From the NCBI GenBank assembly GCA_023411615.1, contig JAEYOR010000058.1:1-64000 (forward strand): a DNA stretch of 64,000 nucleotides, read 5' to 3'. Positions within the stretch are counted from its first letter, which is position 1. Each line of letters opens with the position of its first letter. The notes beneath the pieces are model-generated. The model did no database searches and was not told the origin of the DNA. It saw nothing but the letters and a program-made list of their open reading frames with translations. Below are positions 53,167-62,998 of this stretch, one piece after another. This DNA is from Actinomycetes bacterium. GTDB taxonomy: Bacteria > Actinomycetota > Actinomycetes > Actinomycetales > Demequinaceae. A program made the translations under genes and the position numbers.

Positions 53167-55439
53167 TACGCGCTGATTGTCGCCGTCGTCAAACGCGGCG
53201 AACTGACTGAGACCTCGTGAACCTCGCCCACCAATGTGGTGGTCGCCTCGGCCTCCTTGGTGGCGGAATCGCCACACCACAGCCTCAGCTCACCTGGCTC
53301 CACAATGCGCTTGAGCTCGCGCCCGGTGAATGCGACGCGCGCCGTCGGCACAGAGAATGTGACGGTCGCCGATTCGCCCGGCTCGAGTTCGACACGCGCG
53401 TATCCGACCAACTGTGCGAGCGGTCGCGTCACGGATGCCCATGGGTCCCGTGCGTACAACTGCACCACATGGCCACCTGCGCGCTCACCCGTGTTGGTCA
53501 CGGTGACAGACGCCGTGATGGCATCGTCCGTTGCCACCTCCGCCGGAACCTTGAGTGCTCCGTACGTGAAAGTCGTGTACGACAACCCATGGCCGAAGAC
53601 CGCCGCGGGACTGTTGAGCAGGTTCGACACCTCTCCGTCACCGCCAAGCTGCGGGTGGAGGTACGTATATGGCTGAGCACCGGCAGAACGTGGCAACGTG
53701 ACAGGCAGACGCCCCGACGGGTTCACGCGGCCGGACAGCACACCCGCCATCGCAGACGCACCCTCTTCTCCTGGGAAGAATGCCTGGATCACGGCCGCAC
53801 ACCGTTCGACGGCCCACTTCACTGAGTAGGGACGGCCGGTGACAAGAACGAGCACCACGGGCGTACCGGTGTCGAGGATTGCCTCGACAAGTTCGCGCTG
53901 AACCCCTGGCAGCTCGAGATCGTCAGTGTCGCAACCCTCACCCACCGTGCCGCGGCCAAACAGGCCCGCAAGGTCACCAACGACCACCACGGCAGTATCG
54001 GCGGCCGACGCTGCGGCAACGGCCTCGGCGAAGCCCGAACGGTCGTCGTCGTTGACGTTGCAGCCACGCGCCAGGGTGACGTTCTCACCGAACTCGTCGC
54101 GGAAGCCCTCGATGAACGTGGGAGCCTCGAAACCGAGCTCGACACCCGGGCGCTGCGACAGGACGTGGTTGGCGAAGGAGTAGCAACCGAAGAGTGCTTT
54201 GTCGGTGTCGGCGTTGGGGCCGATGACTGCGTACTTCTTGCCTGTGGCCGGCAACGGCAGCGTGCCATCGTTGGAGACGAGCACGATGGACTGCTCCGCG
54301 ATGAGCCGTGCCACTTCCCGGTGCTCTGGGCTGTCGAGATCAACGCCACTCGGTGGATCGCCGCTGAAGTCAGCGTCGAGCAGACCAAGCTCTTCCTTTT
54401 GCATGAGCGCGCGGATAAGGGCGCGGTCAACAAGGGCCTCGTCAACACGACCATCCTCGACTGCTGCCTTGAGCGGAACGAGGTACGCGTCGCCTGTCGG
54501 CAACTCGATGTCGACACCCGCCTGCAGCGCCTGGCGGGCAGCGTCGGCGTGATCCGGCGCGATGTCGTGAAGGATGTGGAGGAAGGCGACGCCGAAGTAG
54601 TCAGCAACCACCGTGCCGTCAAAGCCCCACGTATCACGCAGAACACCCGTGAGGAGTTCCTCGCTCGACGCGACCGGCACACCGTCAATCTCGGCGTACG
54701 AGTGCATGACGGAACGTGCGTTGGCGTCGAGAATTGCCATCTCGAACGGCACCATCAACACGTCGGCAAGTTCACGTGGCCCCACCGAGACCGGCGCAAA
54801 GTTGCGTCCTGCCTTCGACGACGAGTACCCGACAAAGTGCTTGAGCGTCGCGTGAGCCCCCGCAGACTGAACGCCCTTCACATAGGCGACGCCCACCTCA
54901 CCCACGAGGTACGGATCCTCACCAATGCACTCTTCAACACGGCCCCACCGGGCATCGCGCACCACATCGAGCACGGGCGCAAGTCCCTGGTGGATCCCCA
55001 GCTCCTTCATCGAGCGGCCGATGAGTTCACCCATCCGCTCAATCAAGGCCGTGTTGCCCGTTGCCCCCCATGCCAATGGCGTGGGGAACGTCGCGGCCTT
55101 CCACGCCGAGAGGCCCGTGAGGATCTCCTCATGGACCAGCGCCGGAATGCCGAGCCTGGTGTTCTCCTGGAGCTGACGCTGACGCATCCACAGATACGAC
55201 GCGCGCTCGTTCGGGTCATGCGGGTTGGTTCCATACACCCGAGTGAGGTGGCCAAGACCATGTGCGATGGCGTCGTCCAGACGACCCGTGGAACTGAGTT
55301 CGCCCTGGAGGGGGGCGACGGAGTCGCCCTCCTCCCCTTCCCAGAAGCCGACGATCTGAGCGAGCTTCTCGTCCAGCGTCATCTGGGCAACGAGGGCCAG
55401 CACCCGCTCGCTGGGGGCGGCGGGAGTTGAGGCAGTCAT
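53166..55439 (-). CDS. GH3 glycoside hydrolase (beta-xylosidase/beta-glucosidase, BxlA-like)
   Basis: Encodes 757 residues without a signal peptide, so it acts in the cytoplasm on imported oligosaccharides. The nucleophile is Asp280 in TVVADYFGV. VLDVVRDARWGRVEECIGEDPYLV, KHFVGYSSSKAGRN and HSYAEIDGVPVASSEELL are N-domain substrate motifs, then the alpha/beta C-domain (YAVIGPNAD) and a C-terminal fibronectin-III-like domain (VTNTGERAGGHVVQLYARD). It is the last gene of the importer operon and matches the position of bxlA in Streptomyces. The neighbouring xylose genes favour beta-xylosidase, though beta-glucosidase remains possible. Confidence 0.88.
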   Translation of the reverse strand: MTASTPAAPSERVLALVAQMTLDEKLAQIVGFWEGEEGDSVAPLQGELSSTGRLDDAIAHGLGHLTRVYGTNPHDPNERASYLWMRQRQLQENTRLGIPALVHEEILTGLSAWKAATFPTPLAWGATGNTALIERMGELIGRSMKELGIHQGLAPVLDVVRDARWGRVEECIGEDPYLVGEVGVAYVKGVQSAGAHATLKHFVGYSSSKAGRNFAPVSVGPRELADVLMVPFEMAILDANARSVMHSYAEIDGVPVASSEELLTGVLRDTWGFDGTVVADYFGVAFLHILHDIAPDHADAARQALQAGVDIELPTGDAYLVPLKAAVEDGRVDEALVDRALIRALMQKEELGLLDADFSGDPPSGVDLDSPEHREVARLIAEQSIVLVSNDGTLPLPATGKKYAVIGPNADTDKALFGCYSFANHVLSQRPGVELGFEAPTFIEGFRDEFGENVTLARGCNVNDDDRSGFAEAVAAASAADTAVVVVGDLAGLFGRGTVGEGCDTDDLELPGVQRELVEAILDTGTPVVLVLVTGRPYSVKWAVERCAAVIQAFFPGEEGASAMAGVLSGRVNPSGRLPVTLPRSAGAQPYTYLHPQLGGDGEVSNLLNSPAAVFGHGLSYTTFTYGALKVPAEVATDDAITASVTVTNTGERAGGHVVQLYARDPWASVTRPLAQLVGYARVELEPGESATVTFSVPTARVAFTGRELKRIVEPGELRLWCGDSATKEAEATTTLVGEVHEVSVSSPRLTTATISA

Positions 55440-55442
55440 TGA

Positions 55443-56312
55443 TTATCCCTTCACGGCTCCGGTAAGACCGGACACGATTCGCTTCTCCATCAGCGTGAAG
55501 AATGCGATGGCTGGCAACATTGCCAACGACAGGAACGCGAGGATCAGTGCGGTGTCTTGCGAGCGGTCCGTCTGGAACCTCGCCACACCGAGCGGCAACG
55601 TGGTCCATTCCGAGCCCTGCACCAAGAGCAATGGCAACAGGTAGGCATTCCACGAGCCAACGAATGCGAGCACGCCAACCGTCACGAGTGCCGGGGTGGT
55701 GAGCCGCAGGAGGATCCGGAAGAAGAACTGGATGCGGCCTGCGCCGTCAATTGCAGCAGCCTCTTCAAGTTCCCGTGGGATCGCCCTCACGAATGGCCGG
55801 AGGATCACCACTGTCACCGGCAACTGGAATGCGATCTGTGGCAACACGACACCCCATGGAGTGCCTGGCAGATGCAGCTTCAGCAACACCAGGTACAGAG
55901 GGAGCGCCGCCACCGTGATCGGGAACAGCAGACCCGCGGTGAAGTACGTGTACATACCTTCTCGACCACGGAACTCGTAGCGAGCGAGGGGGTATGCCGC
56001 CATGACACCCAGCAACACCACACCAAGCGTCGTGAACAGAGCGATCACGGTAGACGCGAACAACATCTTCCAGAATGCGCCGTCACCGAGGATCTGCGAG
56101 TAGTTGGTCCACACGAAGGGCTTTGGCAAGCCCACCGGAGTTGCCGCCAACTGACCGCTTGTGCGGAAGCCCGAGTAAATCACGTACACGACGGGCACGA
56201 TGCAGAACGCTGCGGCAAGAATGGCCGCCACGTAAGAGCCCACGCCCACCTTGTTGGCCGAGCCCTTCTTGCGCTTCACACCGTTATTGACGGATGTCAC
56301 CTCGGCACTCAT
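55443..56312 (-). CDS. ABC sugar permease, CUT1 family (BxlG-like)
   Basis: Encodes 289 residues with six membrane helices. The EAA loop is RAIPRELEEAAAIDGAGRIQFFFRILLRLTTPALVT. It is the second permease of a CUT1 oligosaccharide importer, usually served by a shared ATPase (MsiK) encoded elsewhere, since none is present here. It overlaps the upstream permease by 4 bases (ATGA) and precedes the GH3 gene by 3 bases. Confidence 0.9.
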   Translation of the reverse strand: MSAEVTSVNNGVKRKKGSANKVGVGSYVAAILAAAFCIVPVVYVIYSGFRTSGQLAATPVGLPKPFVWTNYSQILGDGAFWKMLFASTVIALFTTLGVVLLGVMAAYPLARYEFRGREGMYTYFTAGLLFPITVAALPLYLVLLKLHLPGTPWGVVLPQIAFQLPVTVVILRPFVRAIPRELEEAAAIDGAGRIQFFFRILLRLTTPALVTVGVLAFVGSWNAYLLPLLLVQGSEWTTLPLGVARFQTDRSQDTALILAFLSLAMLPAIAFFTLMEKRIVSGLTGAVKG

Positions 56313-57316
56313 GCCGCACCGCCTTCCCCTTGGTTGTCACGACGCATCACGAACCGCATGAACAACAAGGCAGCGGTAAGCGAGATCACGAACAGGACAA
56401 TTGCAGCCGCAGTCGCATAGCCGTATTGCCGCATACGGACTGCTCGGTCGATGACGAACATCGCCATGGTGTACGAACTGTCGAATGGCGCACCGTTATT
56501 CGTCAGCAGTCGCGCCATATCGAAGAGTTGGATCGAACCGATGATTGACAAGAACATCCATACGCGGATCGTCGGCCCAAGGAGCGGGATCGTGATTCGA
56601 CGCTGGATTTGCCACCACGAAGCACCATCAATTGAGGCTGCCTCAAGCACCTCGTCTGGGACACCCTGCAGTCCCGCGAGGAACAGGATGATCGCGAGCC
56701 CCACGTACTTCCACGTGAGAACGAACATCATGGTCCACATGACGAGCTTGGTGTCAGACAGCCAGCCGATGGCGTCGGCAGGCTTGTCGAACACACCCAA
56801 TTGAATAAGCGCGGTGTTAAGTACGCCGCGCTGGTCGAGGATGAGGCGCCACATCGCACCTGCAATGACCTCGGCCACCACGTAGGGAACGAAAATCATC
56901 GTGCGGAATGCCGCACGGAAGCGGAGCTTGCGATTCATCAGGAGCGCTACACCAAGGGCAAGTGGGCCCTGGATCAGTAGCGACATCACCACGATGAACG
57001 CGTTGTTCTTCATTGAGCTAATGAAGACCGAGTCCTTGAGAACGTTGGTGTAGTTCTCAAAACCGATGAACTTGCCGAGGTCACCGCCTCCATCCCAGTG
57101 GAAGAAGGAGACGTAGCCGGCGAGCACGACCGGCAGAATGACGAAGGTGGAAAATACGACCAGCGCCGGCCCTGTGAAGAGCGCAATCTCACCCCAAGGG
57201 GTGGACTTGCGAATCCGGTTCGTGGCGGCGCCGGTAGCGGCCGGCCCCGCCGACGGCGCTTGCGCGCCGCCGGCGGAACCGGTCTCCCCACCTAAGGCTT
57301 CCCGATTGACGGTCAC
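56309..57316 (-). CDS. ABC sugar permease, CUT1 family (BxlF-like)
   Basis: Encodes 335 residues. After a Gly/Ala/Pro-rich cytoplasmic tail of about 40 residues (TGSAGGAQAPSAGPAATGAA) come six helices and the EAA loop LQGVPDEVLEAASIDGASWWQIQRRITIPLLGPTIRV. It pairs with the following permease to form the transmembrane channel. The tail is longer than usual. It starts 31 bases after the binding-protein gene ends. Confidence 0.9.
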   Translation of the reverse strand: MTVNREALGGETGSAGGAQAPSAGPAATGAATNRIRKSTPWGEIALFTGPALVVFSTFVILPVVLAGYVSFFHWDGGGDLGKFIGFENYTNVLKDSVFISSMKNNAFIVVMSLLIQGPLALGVALLMNRKLRFRAAFRTMIFVPYVVAEVIAGAMWRLILDQRGVLNTALIQLGVFDKPADAIGWLSDTKLVMWTMMFVLTWKYVGLAIILFLAGLQGVPDEVLEAASIDGASWWQIQRRITIPLLGPTIRVWMFLSIIGSIQLFDMARLLTNNGAPFDSSYTMAMFVIDRAVRMRQYGYATAAAIVLFVISLTAALLFMRFVMRRDNQGEGGAA

Positions 57317-57347
57317 GGGCTTGCCTTCCTTTCGGGGTTGGTAGGGA

Positions 57348-58673
57348 TTAGAGCGATTCAGCGGCTGCGATCATGGCCGCCGGGATGTCCTCAGGAGCAG
57401 CGCTACCTGCGAACAGCTGGATGATCGCGTCGTTCATCTTTCCACCCACGGTCGGACCGTAGGAGGTGTCCAGCCAGAGCTGGAGGTAGTTCGACTTGCC
57501 CATGTACTCGGCGATCACCTTGAGGTTGGGGTCGGTCACTGCGCTCTGAGCAGCCGGAGCCGACGGAATACCGCCAACCTCAGATGCGAAGCGAGCCAGG
57601 ACGTCGTCGCTGGTGATGTACTTCAGCAGGTCAACGCACTCATCGGGAGCGTCAACGTAGCAGGAGAAGCCGTCACCACCGCCGAGCATGGCGGTCGGGT
57701 CACCCTTGGCACCGTCGATCGACGGGAAGGGGAACCACGAGAGGTCCGCGAGAAGAGCGTCGGGGTCGTCGACCAGACCGGTCATGACCGAGACGTTCCA
57801 CTGACCCATGAGCTCCATGGCAGCGTTACCGTTGGCAACGAGACCAGCCGACGAGGTTGCACCCTCCTGAGCGGAGGTCGCAGCAAAGCCGGTGTTGAAG
57901 GGCTCAGTGTCGATGAACTCCTTGAGCTTCTCACCAGCGGTGACGAAGCACTCGTCGGTGAAGTCGAGCGTGGAGTTCGCTGCCTGCAGCACGTCTGACG
58001 GGCAGCTCTGGAGTGCGAAGTTGTACCACCAGTGAGCAGCCGGCCAACCGCTGGCAGCACCAACGGCGATGGGCTCAATGCCGGCGTCCTTCAGCTTCTG
58101 GACAGCGTCGCTGAGCTCAGACAGCGTCTCAGGCGTACCTTCGATGCCAGCCTGCTCGAACAGCGAGGGGCGGTACCAGATGCCCTCAGGACCGAACTGG
58201 TACGGAAGACCGTAGGTCTTGCCATCCACCTGCCACGGAGCGACCGAGCCACCCAAACGGGCCACATCGTCGTCCACCATGCCAGTGAGGTCCTTCAGGT
58301 AGTTGTCAGCCACCTGTGCAACCATTTCGCCGCCGCCCCACTGCTGGAACAGGTCGGGAGCTTCACCGGACTGGAGGGCAACAGGAATACGGGTGCGCTG
58401 GAGGTCCTCGTTCTGAATGCCCTCGACGTTAACCGTCACGTGGGGGTTCAGAGCTTCGAACTCGTCAGCGACCGTCTGCCAGAAGCCCAGAGCCGGGTCT
58501 GCGGTTGCGTTGTGCCACCACGTGATGGTGACGGGAGCCTTGTCGGAGCCCGTTGCACCACCCGACGCGGCGGGGGTTTTGTCGTCGTCTCCACCTGAGC
58601 TGCACGCAGCAAGCAAGAGAGCGGACGAAGCGGCTACTGCCGCGAAGACGCCGTAGCGTCGCATGTTCGCCAT
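57348..58673 (-). CDS. Sugar-binding lipoprotein of the CUT1 importer (BxlE-like)
   Basis: Encodes 441 residues. The signal peptide ends in the lipobox LLAACSSGG, so it is anchored outside the membrane. The mature part is a family 1 solute-binding protein (VTITWWHNATADPALGFWQTVADEFEALNPHVTVNVEGIQ, YGLPYQFGPEGIWYRPSLFEQAGI). It starts the operon and diverges from the LacI regulator. By the Streptomyces bxl analogy the ligand would be xylobiose or a xylo-oligosaccharide. Confidence 0.9.
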   Translation of the reverse strand: MANMRRYGVFAAVAASSALLLAACSSGGDDDKTPAASGGATGSDKAPVTITWWHNATADPALGFWQTVADEFEALNPHVTVNVEGIQNEDLQRTRIPVALQSGEAPDLFQQWGGGEMVAQVADNYLKDLTGMVDDDVARLGGSVAPWQVDGKTYGLPYQFGPEGIWYRPSLFEQAGIEGTPETLSELSDAVQKLKDAGIEPIAVGAASGWPAAHWWYNFALQSCPSDVLQAANSTLDFTDECFVTAGEKLKEFIDTEPFNTGFAATSAQEGATSSAGLVANGNAAMELMGQWNVSVMTGLVDDPDALLADLSWFPFPSIDGAKGDPTAMLGGGDGFSCYVDAPDECVDLLKYITSDDVLARFASEVGGIPSAPAAQSAVTDPNLKVIAEYMGKSNYLQLWLDTSYGPTVGGKMNDAIIQLFAGSAAPEDIPAAMIAAAESL

Positions 58674-58752
58674 TGCGGTTCCTTTCAGTCGTCATTGACC
58701 ATGCCGAACGTGCTCACTCTTGCACGCGAGGTGTGGCTCGTCAAACCTTATC

Positions 58753-58764
58753 GATAACGTTTTC
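58753..58764. promoter_or_regulatory. LacI-type operator in the divergent importer/regulator region
   Basis: GATAACGTTTTC is a near-palindrome centred on AACGTT, typical of LacI-family sites with a central CG. It lies 34 bases before the LacI gene and about 80 bases before the binding-protein gene. On the other strand it reads GAAAACGTTATC, and GAAAACGTTATA occurs upstream of xylA, so the same regulator probably controls both. Confidence 0.7.
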
Positions 58765-58798
58765 ACAACGATGAAAAGAACGGTGTAGCATCTCAGCC

Positions 58799-59791
58799 AT
58801 GGGACCCACCGCGCGGGTGAAACTCGCAGACGTCGCTGCAAAGGCAGGCGTCTCCGTGGCGACGGTGTCCAAGGTTGTCAACGGCCGCTATGGCGTCGCA
58901 AAAGAGACAATGGCCCTGGTACAAGAGGTCATTGACGAGCTCGGTTACGTCGGGAACCTCGGCGCCTCTGGGCTTCGGAGCTCGCGCACCAATGTGCTTG
59001 GCATCCTCGTTGCAGACTTTGAGCCATACAGCGCCGAGTTGATCAAGGGCGCCGCGAAGGCCACGCGCAACACGCAGTATGACTTGCTGTCGTACGCGGG
59101 TGGCGAGGTCCCCGCGTGGGAGAAGCGATCGCTCGCTCGGCTGGGCGGCACTCTCATCGATGCCGCCGTCGTCGTGACGCCCACGTCACTCGATACCGCG
59201 ATCAGTGTCCCCGTGGTTGCCGTGGACCCGCACTACGGACCTCACTGGTTGCCCACCATCGACTGTGACAGTTTTGGCGGGTCTCGCGCCGCGACGCAGC
59301 ACCTCATTGGTCTTGGGCACCGCCGCATCGCCTTCCTCGGTGGCCGTGAGGAACTCGACTCATCCCAATTGCGCGAAGCAGGCTTCCGCGAGGCCATGCG
59401 CCTCGCCGGGATTCCCGTGGAGGAAGATCTCGTCCGCGACTCCCGCTATGACCCCGACGCCGCCTTGCGCATCGCGGAAGACTTCCTCACCCTTCCCGAG
59501 CCACCGACGGCGGTCATCGCCGCGAACGACGTCACGGCAATGCGTGTCATCGAAGAGGCAAAGGAACTGGGCCTTTCGGTTCCGCGCGACCTTTCCGTGG
59601 TGGGCTTCGACGACATTCCCGACGCTGCCTTGTGTGAGCCGCCCCTCACCACGGTGCGCCAGCCGCTCCAAGACATGGGCGCCGCCGCCATGACGATGCT
59701 GCTCGACATCCTCGAGGGCCGCGAGCACGAGCACCACATCCGCATGGACGTGGAGCTGATCGTGCGCGCCAGCACCGCTCCCCCGCGCTAA
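58799..59791 (+). CDS. LacI-family repressor (BxlR-like)
   Basis: Encodes 330 residues. The N-terminal LacI HTH is VKLADVAAKAGVSVATVSKVVNGRYGVAKETMALVQEVIDELGYVGN, followed by a periplasmic-binding-type sensor domain (LGILVADFEPYSAELIKGAAKA, GSRAATQHLIGLGHRRIAFLGG, VVGFDDIPDAALCEPPLTTVRQP). It is divergent from the importer operon and likely represses it and the xylose genes until the inducing sugar, xylobiose or xylose, binds. Confidence 0.92.
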   Translation: MGPTARVKLADVAAKAGVSVATVSKVVNGRYGVAKETMALVQEVIDELGYVGNLGASGLRSSRTNVLGILVADFEPYSAELIKGAAKATRNTQYDLLSYAGGEVPAWEKRSLARLGGTLIDAAVVVTPTSLDTAISVPVVAVDPHYGPHWLPTIDCDSFGGSRAATQHLIGLGHRRIAFLGGREELDSSQLREAGFREAMRLAGIPVEEDLVRDSRYDPDAALRIAEDFLTLPEPPTAVIAANDVTAMRVIEEAKELGLSVPRDLSVVGFDDIPDAALCEPPLTTVRQPLQDMGAAAMTMLLDILEGREHEHHIRMDVELIVRASTAPPR

Positions 59792-59852
59792 CGCCACACG
59801 GCGACCGCCACCTCGTGGGTGACGGCCGCCGCGGACCGGGAGTGAGAAAGGG

Positions 59853-61277
59853 CTAGTGCCCGTACAACTGTTCCGTCGCACGCCGGTACTGCTCACGCAC
59901 CACCGGTTGCGGGTCGGGATCGATATGCGTATCCATTGCCACTTGCCACGCAGGCCGTTCACCCGTGAGCGCCCATGCCGCCTGGACGGTGGCACCCATG
60001 GCGACGTACTCGCCTGGCTTGGGGATGTCGATCGGAAGGCCAAATACCTGAGCCGCAGCCCGGCCAACGGCAGGGTTGAAGGCAGCTCCACCGACGAGCA
60101 GAATGCGCTTGGCGTCGAGTCCGTGCGCACGGACAGCGTCGACGCCGTCGGCAAGGCCGCAGAGCATTCCTTCGACGTGCGCCCGCGCAATATTTGCTCG
60201 GGTGGCCGAGGCGAGCGTGAGCCCAAGCAGGCTCGCGGTCGCATCGGGGCGATTGGGAGTGCGCTCACCTTCGAAGTAAGGAACCAACGTGACGCCGCCA
60301 GCACCGGGCTCAGCGGACAGTGCCAGTTCCGCCAACCCATCGAAGTCCACCTCGAGGAGGCGCGTTGCCGAGTCAAGCACGCGCGCCGCATTGAGGGTGG
60401 CGACAAGTGGCAAGAACTGGCCCGCAGCGTCGGCGAATCCCGCGATGGTGCCCGTCGCGTCCCGCACGGGCTCGGGTGTGACGGCAAAGACCGTGCCGGA
60501 GGTGCCGAGCGAGACAACGACGTCGCCCTCACCAGCACCCAGGCCGAGACCCGCGCCAGCGTTGTCGCCGGCACCTGGCCCAACAACGATGTTCGTCGGG
60601 CCGTTGTACGCGACAGTTCCAGCGCTCTCGTTGGGCGCGACAACACGAGGCACCACGACGTCGTGGCCAAGGGCAGCGATGAGCAGCTCGCGGTCGTACT
60701 CCCCCGTCGCCGGATTCCAGTAGCCCGTGCCTGAGGCGTCGGACCTATCGGTAGTCAACGCATCAAGCTTGGCTCCAAGAGGGGCCGTGCCCTCGGGGCC
60801 GTAGCCCATAAGTCGCCACGTCAGCCAGTCGTGAGGCAGTGCCACGGCGGCCACGCGCTCGGCATTCTCCGGTTCGTTATCCCGAAGCCAGCGAAGTTTG
60901 GTTGAGGTGAACGACGCCACCGGCACCAGACCCGACCGTTCCACAAGCGTCTCGGCACCAAACTCCGCGATGAGGTCTTGCGCCGCACCAGCCGAACGGG
61001 TGTCGTTCCACAAGAGCGCTTCACGCACCACGTTGCCTTGGGCGTCGAGCGTCACCATGCCGTGTTGCTGGCCGCCGACGCTGATCGCCGCGACGTCATC
61101 AAGGCCACCGGCGTCGTCAATTGCCGTCAGCAGTGCAGTCCACCAGTGATCGGGGTGGACCTCGGTGCCATCGGGGTGAGAGGCGCGGCCACTGCGGACC
61201 ACATCACCCGAGGCGAGGTCGCGAATGACGACCTTGCAACTTTGAGTAGAAGAGTCGACTCCTGCGACGAGCGTCAT
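59853..61277 (-). CDS. xylB: Xylulokinase
   Basis: Encodes 474 residues. It phosphorylates D-xylulose to xylulose 5-phosphate. The FGGY-kinase start [21 protein letters not shown] and the catalytic Asp in [35 protein letters not shown] are clear, and [25 protein letters not shown] is the FGGY C-domain motif. It lies downstream of xylA on the same strand with a stable hairpin between them. Confidence 0.93.
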   Translation of the reverse strand: MTLVAGVDSSTQSCKVVIRDLASGDVVRSGRASHPDGTEVHPDHWWTALLTAIDDAGGLDDVAAISVGGQQHGMVTLDAQGNVVREALLWNDTRSAGAAQDLIAEFGAETLVERSGLVPVASFTSTKLRWLRDNEPENAERVAAVALPHDWLTWRLMGYGPEGTAPLGAKLDALTTDRSDASGTGYWNPATGEYDRELLIAALGHDVVVPRVVAPNESAGTVAYNGPTNIVVGPGAGDNAGAGLGLGAGEGDVVVSLGTSGTVFAVTPEPVRDATGTIAGFADAAGQFLPLVATLNAARVLDSATRLLEVDFDGLAELALSAEPGAGGVTLVPYFEGERTPNRPDATASLLGLTLASATRANIARAHVEGMLCGLADGVDAVRAHGLDAKRILLVGGAAFNPAVGRAAAQVFGLPIDIPKPGEYVAMGATVQAAWALTGERPAWQVAMDTHIDPDPQPVVREQYRRATEQLYGH

Positions 61278-61314
61278 TGCTGTCTCCGTGTCTTAAGGGG
61301 TGAGATGACGACGT

Positions 61315-61354
61315 GGCCGGCCGGACACCGCGCTGCCGCGCGGGCCGGCCGGCC
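61315..61354. terminator. Strong hairpin between xylA and xylB
   Basis: GGCCGGCCGG (61315-61324) pairs perfectly with CCGGCCGGCC (61345-61354) around a 20-base loop. It could set the ratio of xylA to xylB mRNA by partial termination or by 3' protection. No U tract follows. Confidence 0.55.
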
Positions 61355-61365
61355 GTGTCATGGTC

Positions 61366-62559
61366 TTAGCCGCGAGCGCCGAGCAGGTGCTCGATAGCGA
61401 GCTGCTGAACGCGCACGTAACCGAATCCCTCACCGTTGTAGTACGCGTCGGGGTTGAAGTTCTCGTACGCCGATGCGTCGGCCTTGAGGTCCTCGATCGA
61501 CTCGCCGTGAGCCAGCGTGGGCTGTGCGAGCTGGTCGTTCTTGGCGGCCTTGAGCGCCTCCTGAACCTCGGGGTCCGCACGGAACGCCTTGGCGCGCTCC
61601 TTGAGGAGGAGGTACATGCGGATGTTGGCACGAGCCGACTCCCACACACCGTCGAAGTCTTCGGTACGCGAAGGCTTGTAGTCGAAGTGGCGAGGACCGG
61701 TGTAGGCCTTGCCGCCGTCGGGTCCACCGTTTTCAAGGAGGTCGACGAGTGAGAAGGCGTTGATCAGGTCGCCGTGTCCAAACACGAGGTCCTGGTCGTA
61801 CTTGATGCCGCGCTGACCATTGAGGTCGATGTGGAACAACTTGCCCTGGAAGAGCGCCTGGGCAATGCCTGCGGTGAAGTTGAGGCCTGCCATCTGCTCG
61901 TGACCCACTTCAGGGTTGAGTCCCACAAGCTCCGGGTGGTCAAGGGTCTCGATGAAGGCAAGTGCGTGACCAACGGTGGGCAGCAAGATGTCGCCACGGG
62001 GCTCGTTTGGCTTGGGCTCGATGGCGAACTTGATGTCGTAGCCGTTGTCGAGCACGTACTGGCCAAAGATGTTGGCGGCCTCGCGGTAACGCTCAAGCGC
62101 AACGCGGGTGTCCTTCGAGAAGTCGTACTCGGCACCTTCGCGGCCGCCCCACATGACAAATGTCTTGGCGCCGAGTTCGGCAGCGAGGTCAATGTTGCGC
62201 AGCACCTTGCGCAACGTGAAGCGACGGACTGCGCGGTCATTCGAGGTGACGCCGCCGTCCTTGAACACGGGGTGCGAGAACGTGTTGGTGGTGATCATCG
62301 GGATCACCATGCCGGTCTCGTCGCACGCCTTCTTGAGAGCGTCGATCGCCTTGCGGCGGTCTGCGTCAGACGAACCAAACGGGAAGAGGTCGTCATCGTG
62401 GAACGTCATGCCGTACGCACCGAGTTCCGAGAGCTTGTGAATCGCCTCGACGGCGTCCAGCGGGCCACGCGTCGCCGAGCCGAAGGGGTCCTGCGCGTTC
62501 CACCCAATGGTCCACAGACCAAAGGTGAACTTGTCGTCGCGCGTGGGGGTGGGGGCCAT
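61366..62559 (-). CDS. xylA: Xylose isomerase
   Basis: Encodes 397 residues from the ATG at 62559, eight bases after GGAG; earlier ATGs at 62577 and 62580 have no ribosome binding site. It converts D-xylose to D-xylulose with two divalent metals. The catalytic His is in [55 protein letters not shown] and [16 protein letters not shown] carry metal ligands (Glu, His, Asp), and [22 protein letters not shown] provides more. The length matches the actinobacterial class I enzyme. Confidence 0.95.
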   Translation of the reverse strand: MAPTPTRDDKFTFGLWTIGWNAQDPFGSATRGPLDAVEAIHKLSELGAYGMTFHDDDLFPFGSSDADRRKAIDALKKACDETGMVIPMITTNTFSHPVFKDGGVTSNDRAVRRFTLRKVLRNIDLAAELGAKTFVMWGGREGAEYDFSKDTRVALERYREAANIFGQYVLDNGYDIKFAIEPKPNEPRGDILLPTVGHALAFIETLDHPELVGLNPEVGHEQMAGLNFTAGIAQALFQGKLFHIDLNGQRGIKYDQDLVFGHGDLINAFSLVDLLENGGPDGGKAYTGPRHFDYKPSRTEDFDGVWESARANIRMYLLLKERAKAFRADPEVQEALKAAKNDQLAQPTLAHGESIEDLKADASAYENFNPDAYYNGEGFGYVRVQQLAIEHLLGARG

Positions 62560-62668
62560 GGTGTGCACTCCGATCATCATCGATCAATAGTTGTTAGTGG
62601 GAACATAATTCCCCAAAGTCACGGTGTCAACCCGTGACCTAGGACCAAGAGGTGAACCGGGTCACCTC

Positions 62669-62680
62669 GAAAACGTTATA
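62669..62680. promoter_or_regulatory. LacI-type operator upstream of xylA
   Basis: GAAAACGTTATA matches the operator near the LacI gene at 58.75 kb (GAAAACGTTATC on the other strand) at 11 of 12 positions. It lies 110 bases upstream of xylA. Confidence 0.7.
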
Positions 62681-62741
62681 CATTCTTCAGCATAATCACG
62701 ATCAGGTAACACCCGCACGCCAGGAGTTGGCAGTGAGCCTC

Positions 62742-62753
62742 GAACCGGTTATA
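62742..62753. promoter_or_regulatory. Second, weaker LacI-type site in the xyl control region
   Basis: GAACCGGTTATA shares outer bases with the site at 62669-62680 but has AACCGGTT at its centre. It is nearer the binding-protein gene and may serve the same or another LacI/GalR or ROK-family regulator. Confidence 0.4.
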
Positions 62754-62998
62754 TGTTTGCGGGGTCAACTTAGTGTGACGCCACGATGCAGGAGCCTGAC
62801 GAAGGAGTGAGGCAGGGTGTTTTGTCCAAGGTGCGCGGTAAAACTACCGCCTTCGGCCTCGGTCACACCCCTCTTCCCCTTTCGCCGGATGAGTGCATCG
62901 TTATCTCCGACAACGTGCAAGGCATCAATGCCGAACCGCGCCCGGAGAAGCGCAACCGCAGAGTGCCACTCGGCACACAAGGAAGGGAAAACTGCGCA

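Larger units (their letters stand above)
62560..62998. promoter_or_regulatory. Divergent control region between xylA and the xylose-binding protein gene
   Basis: These 439 bases hold the promoters of two divergent xylose genes and two LacI-type sites (described separately). The right half toward the binding-protein gene (about 62770-62970) shows no gene and no operator I can defend; it may be a long 5' leader. Confidence 0.55.
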
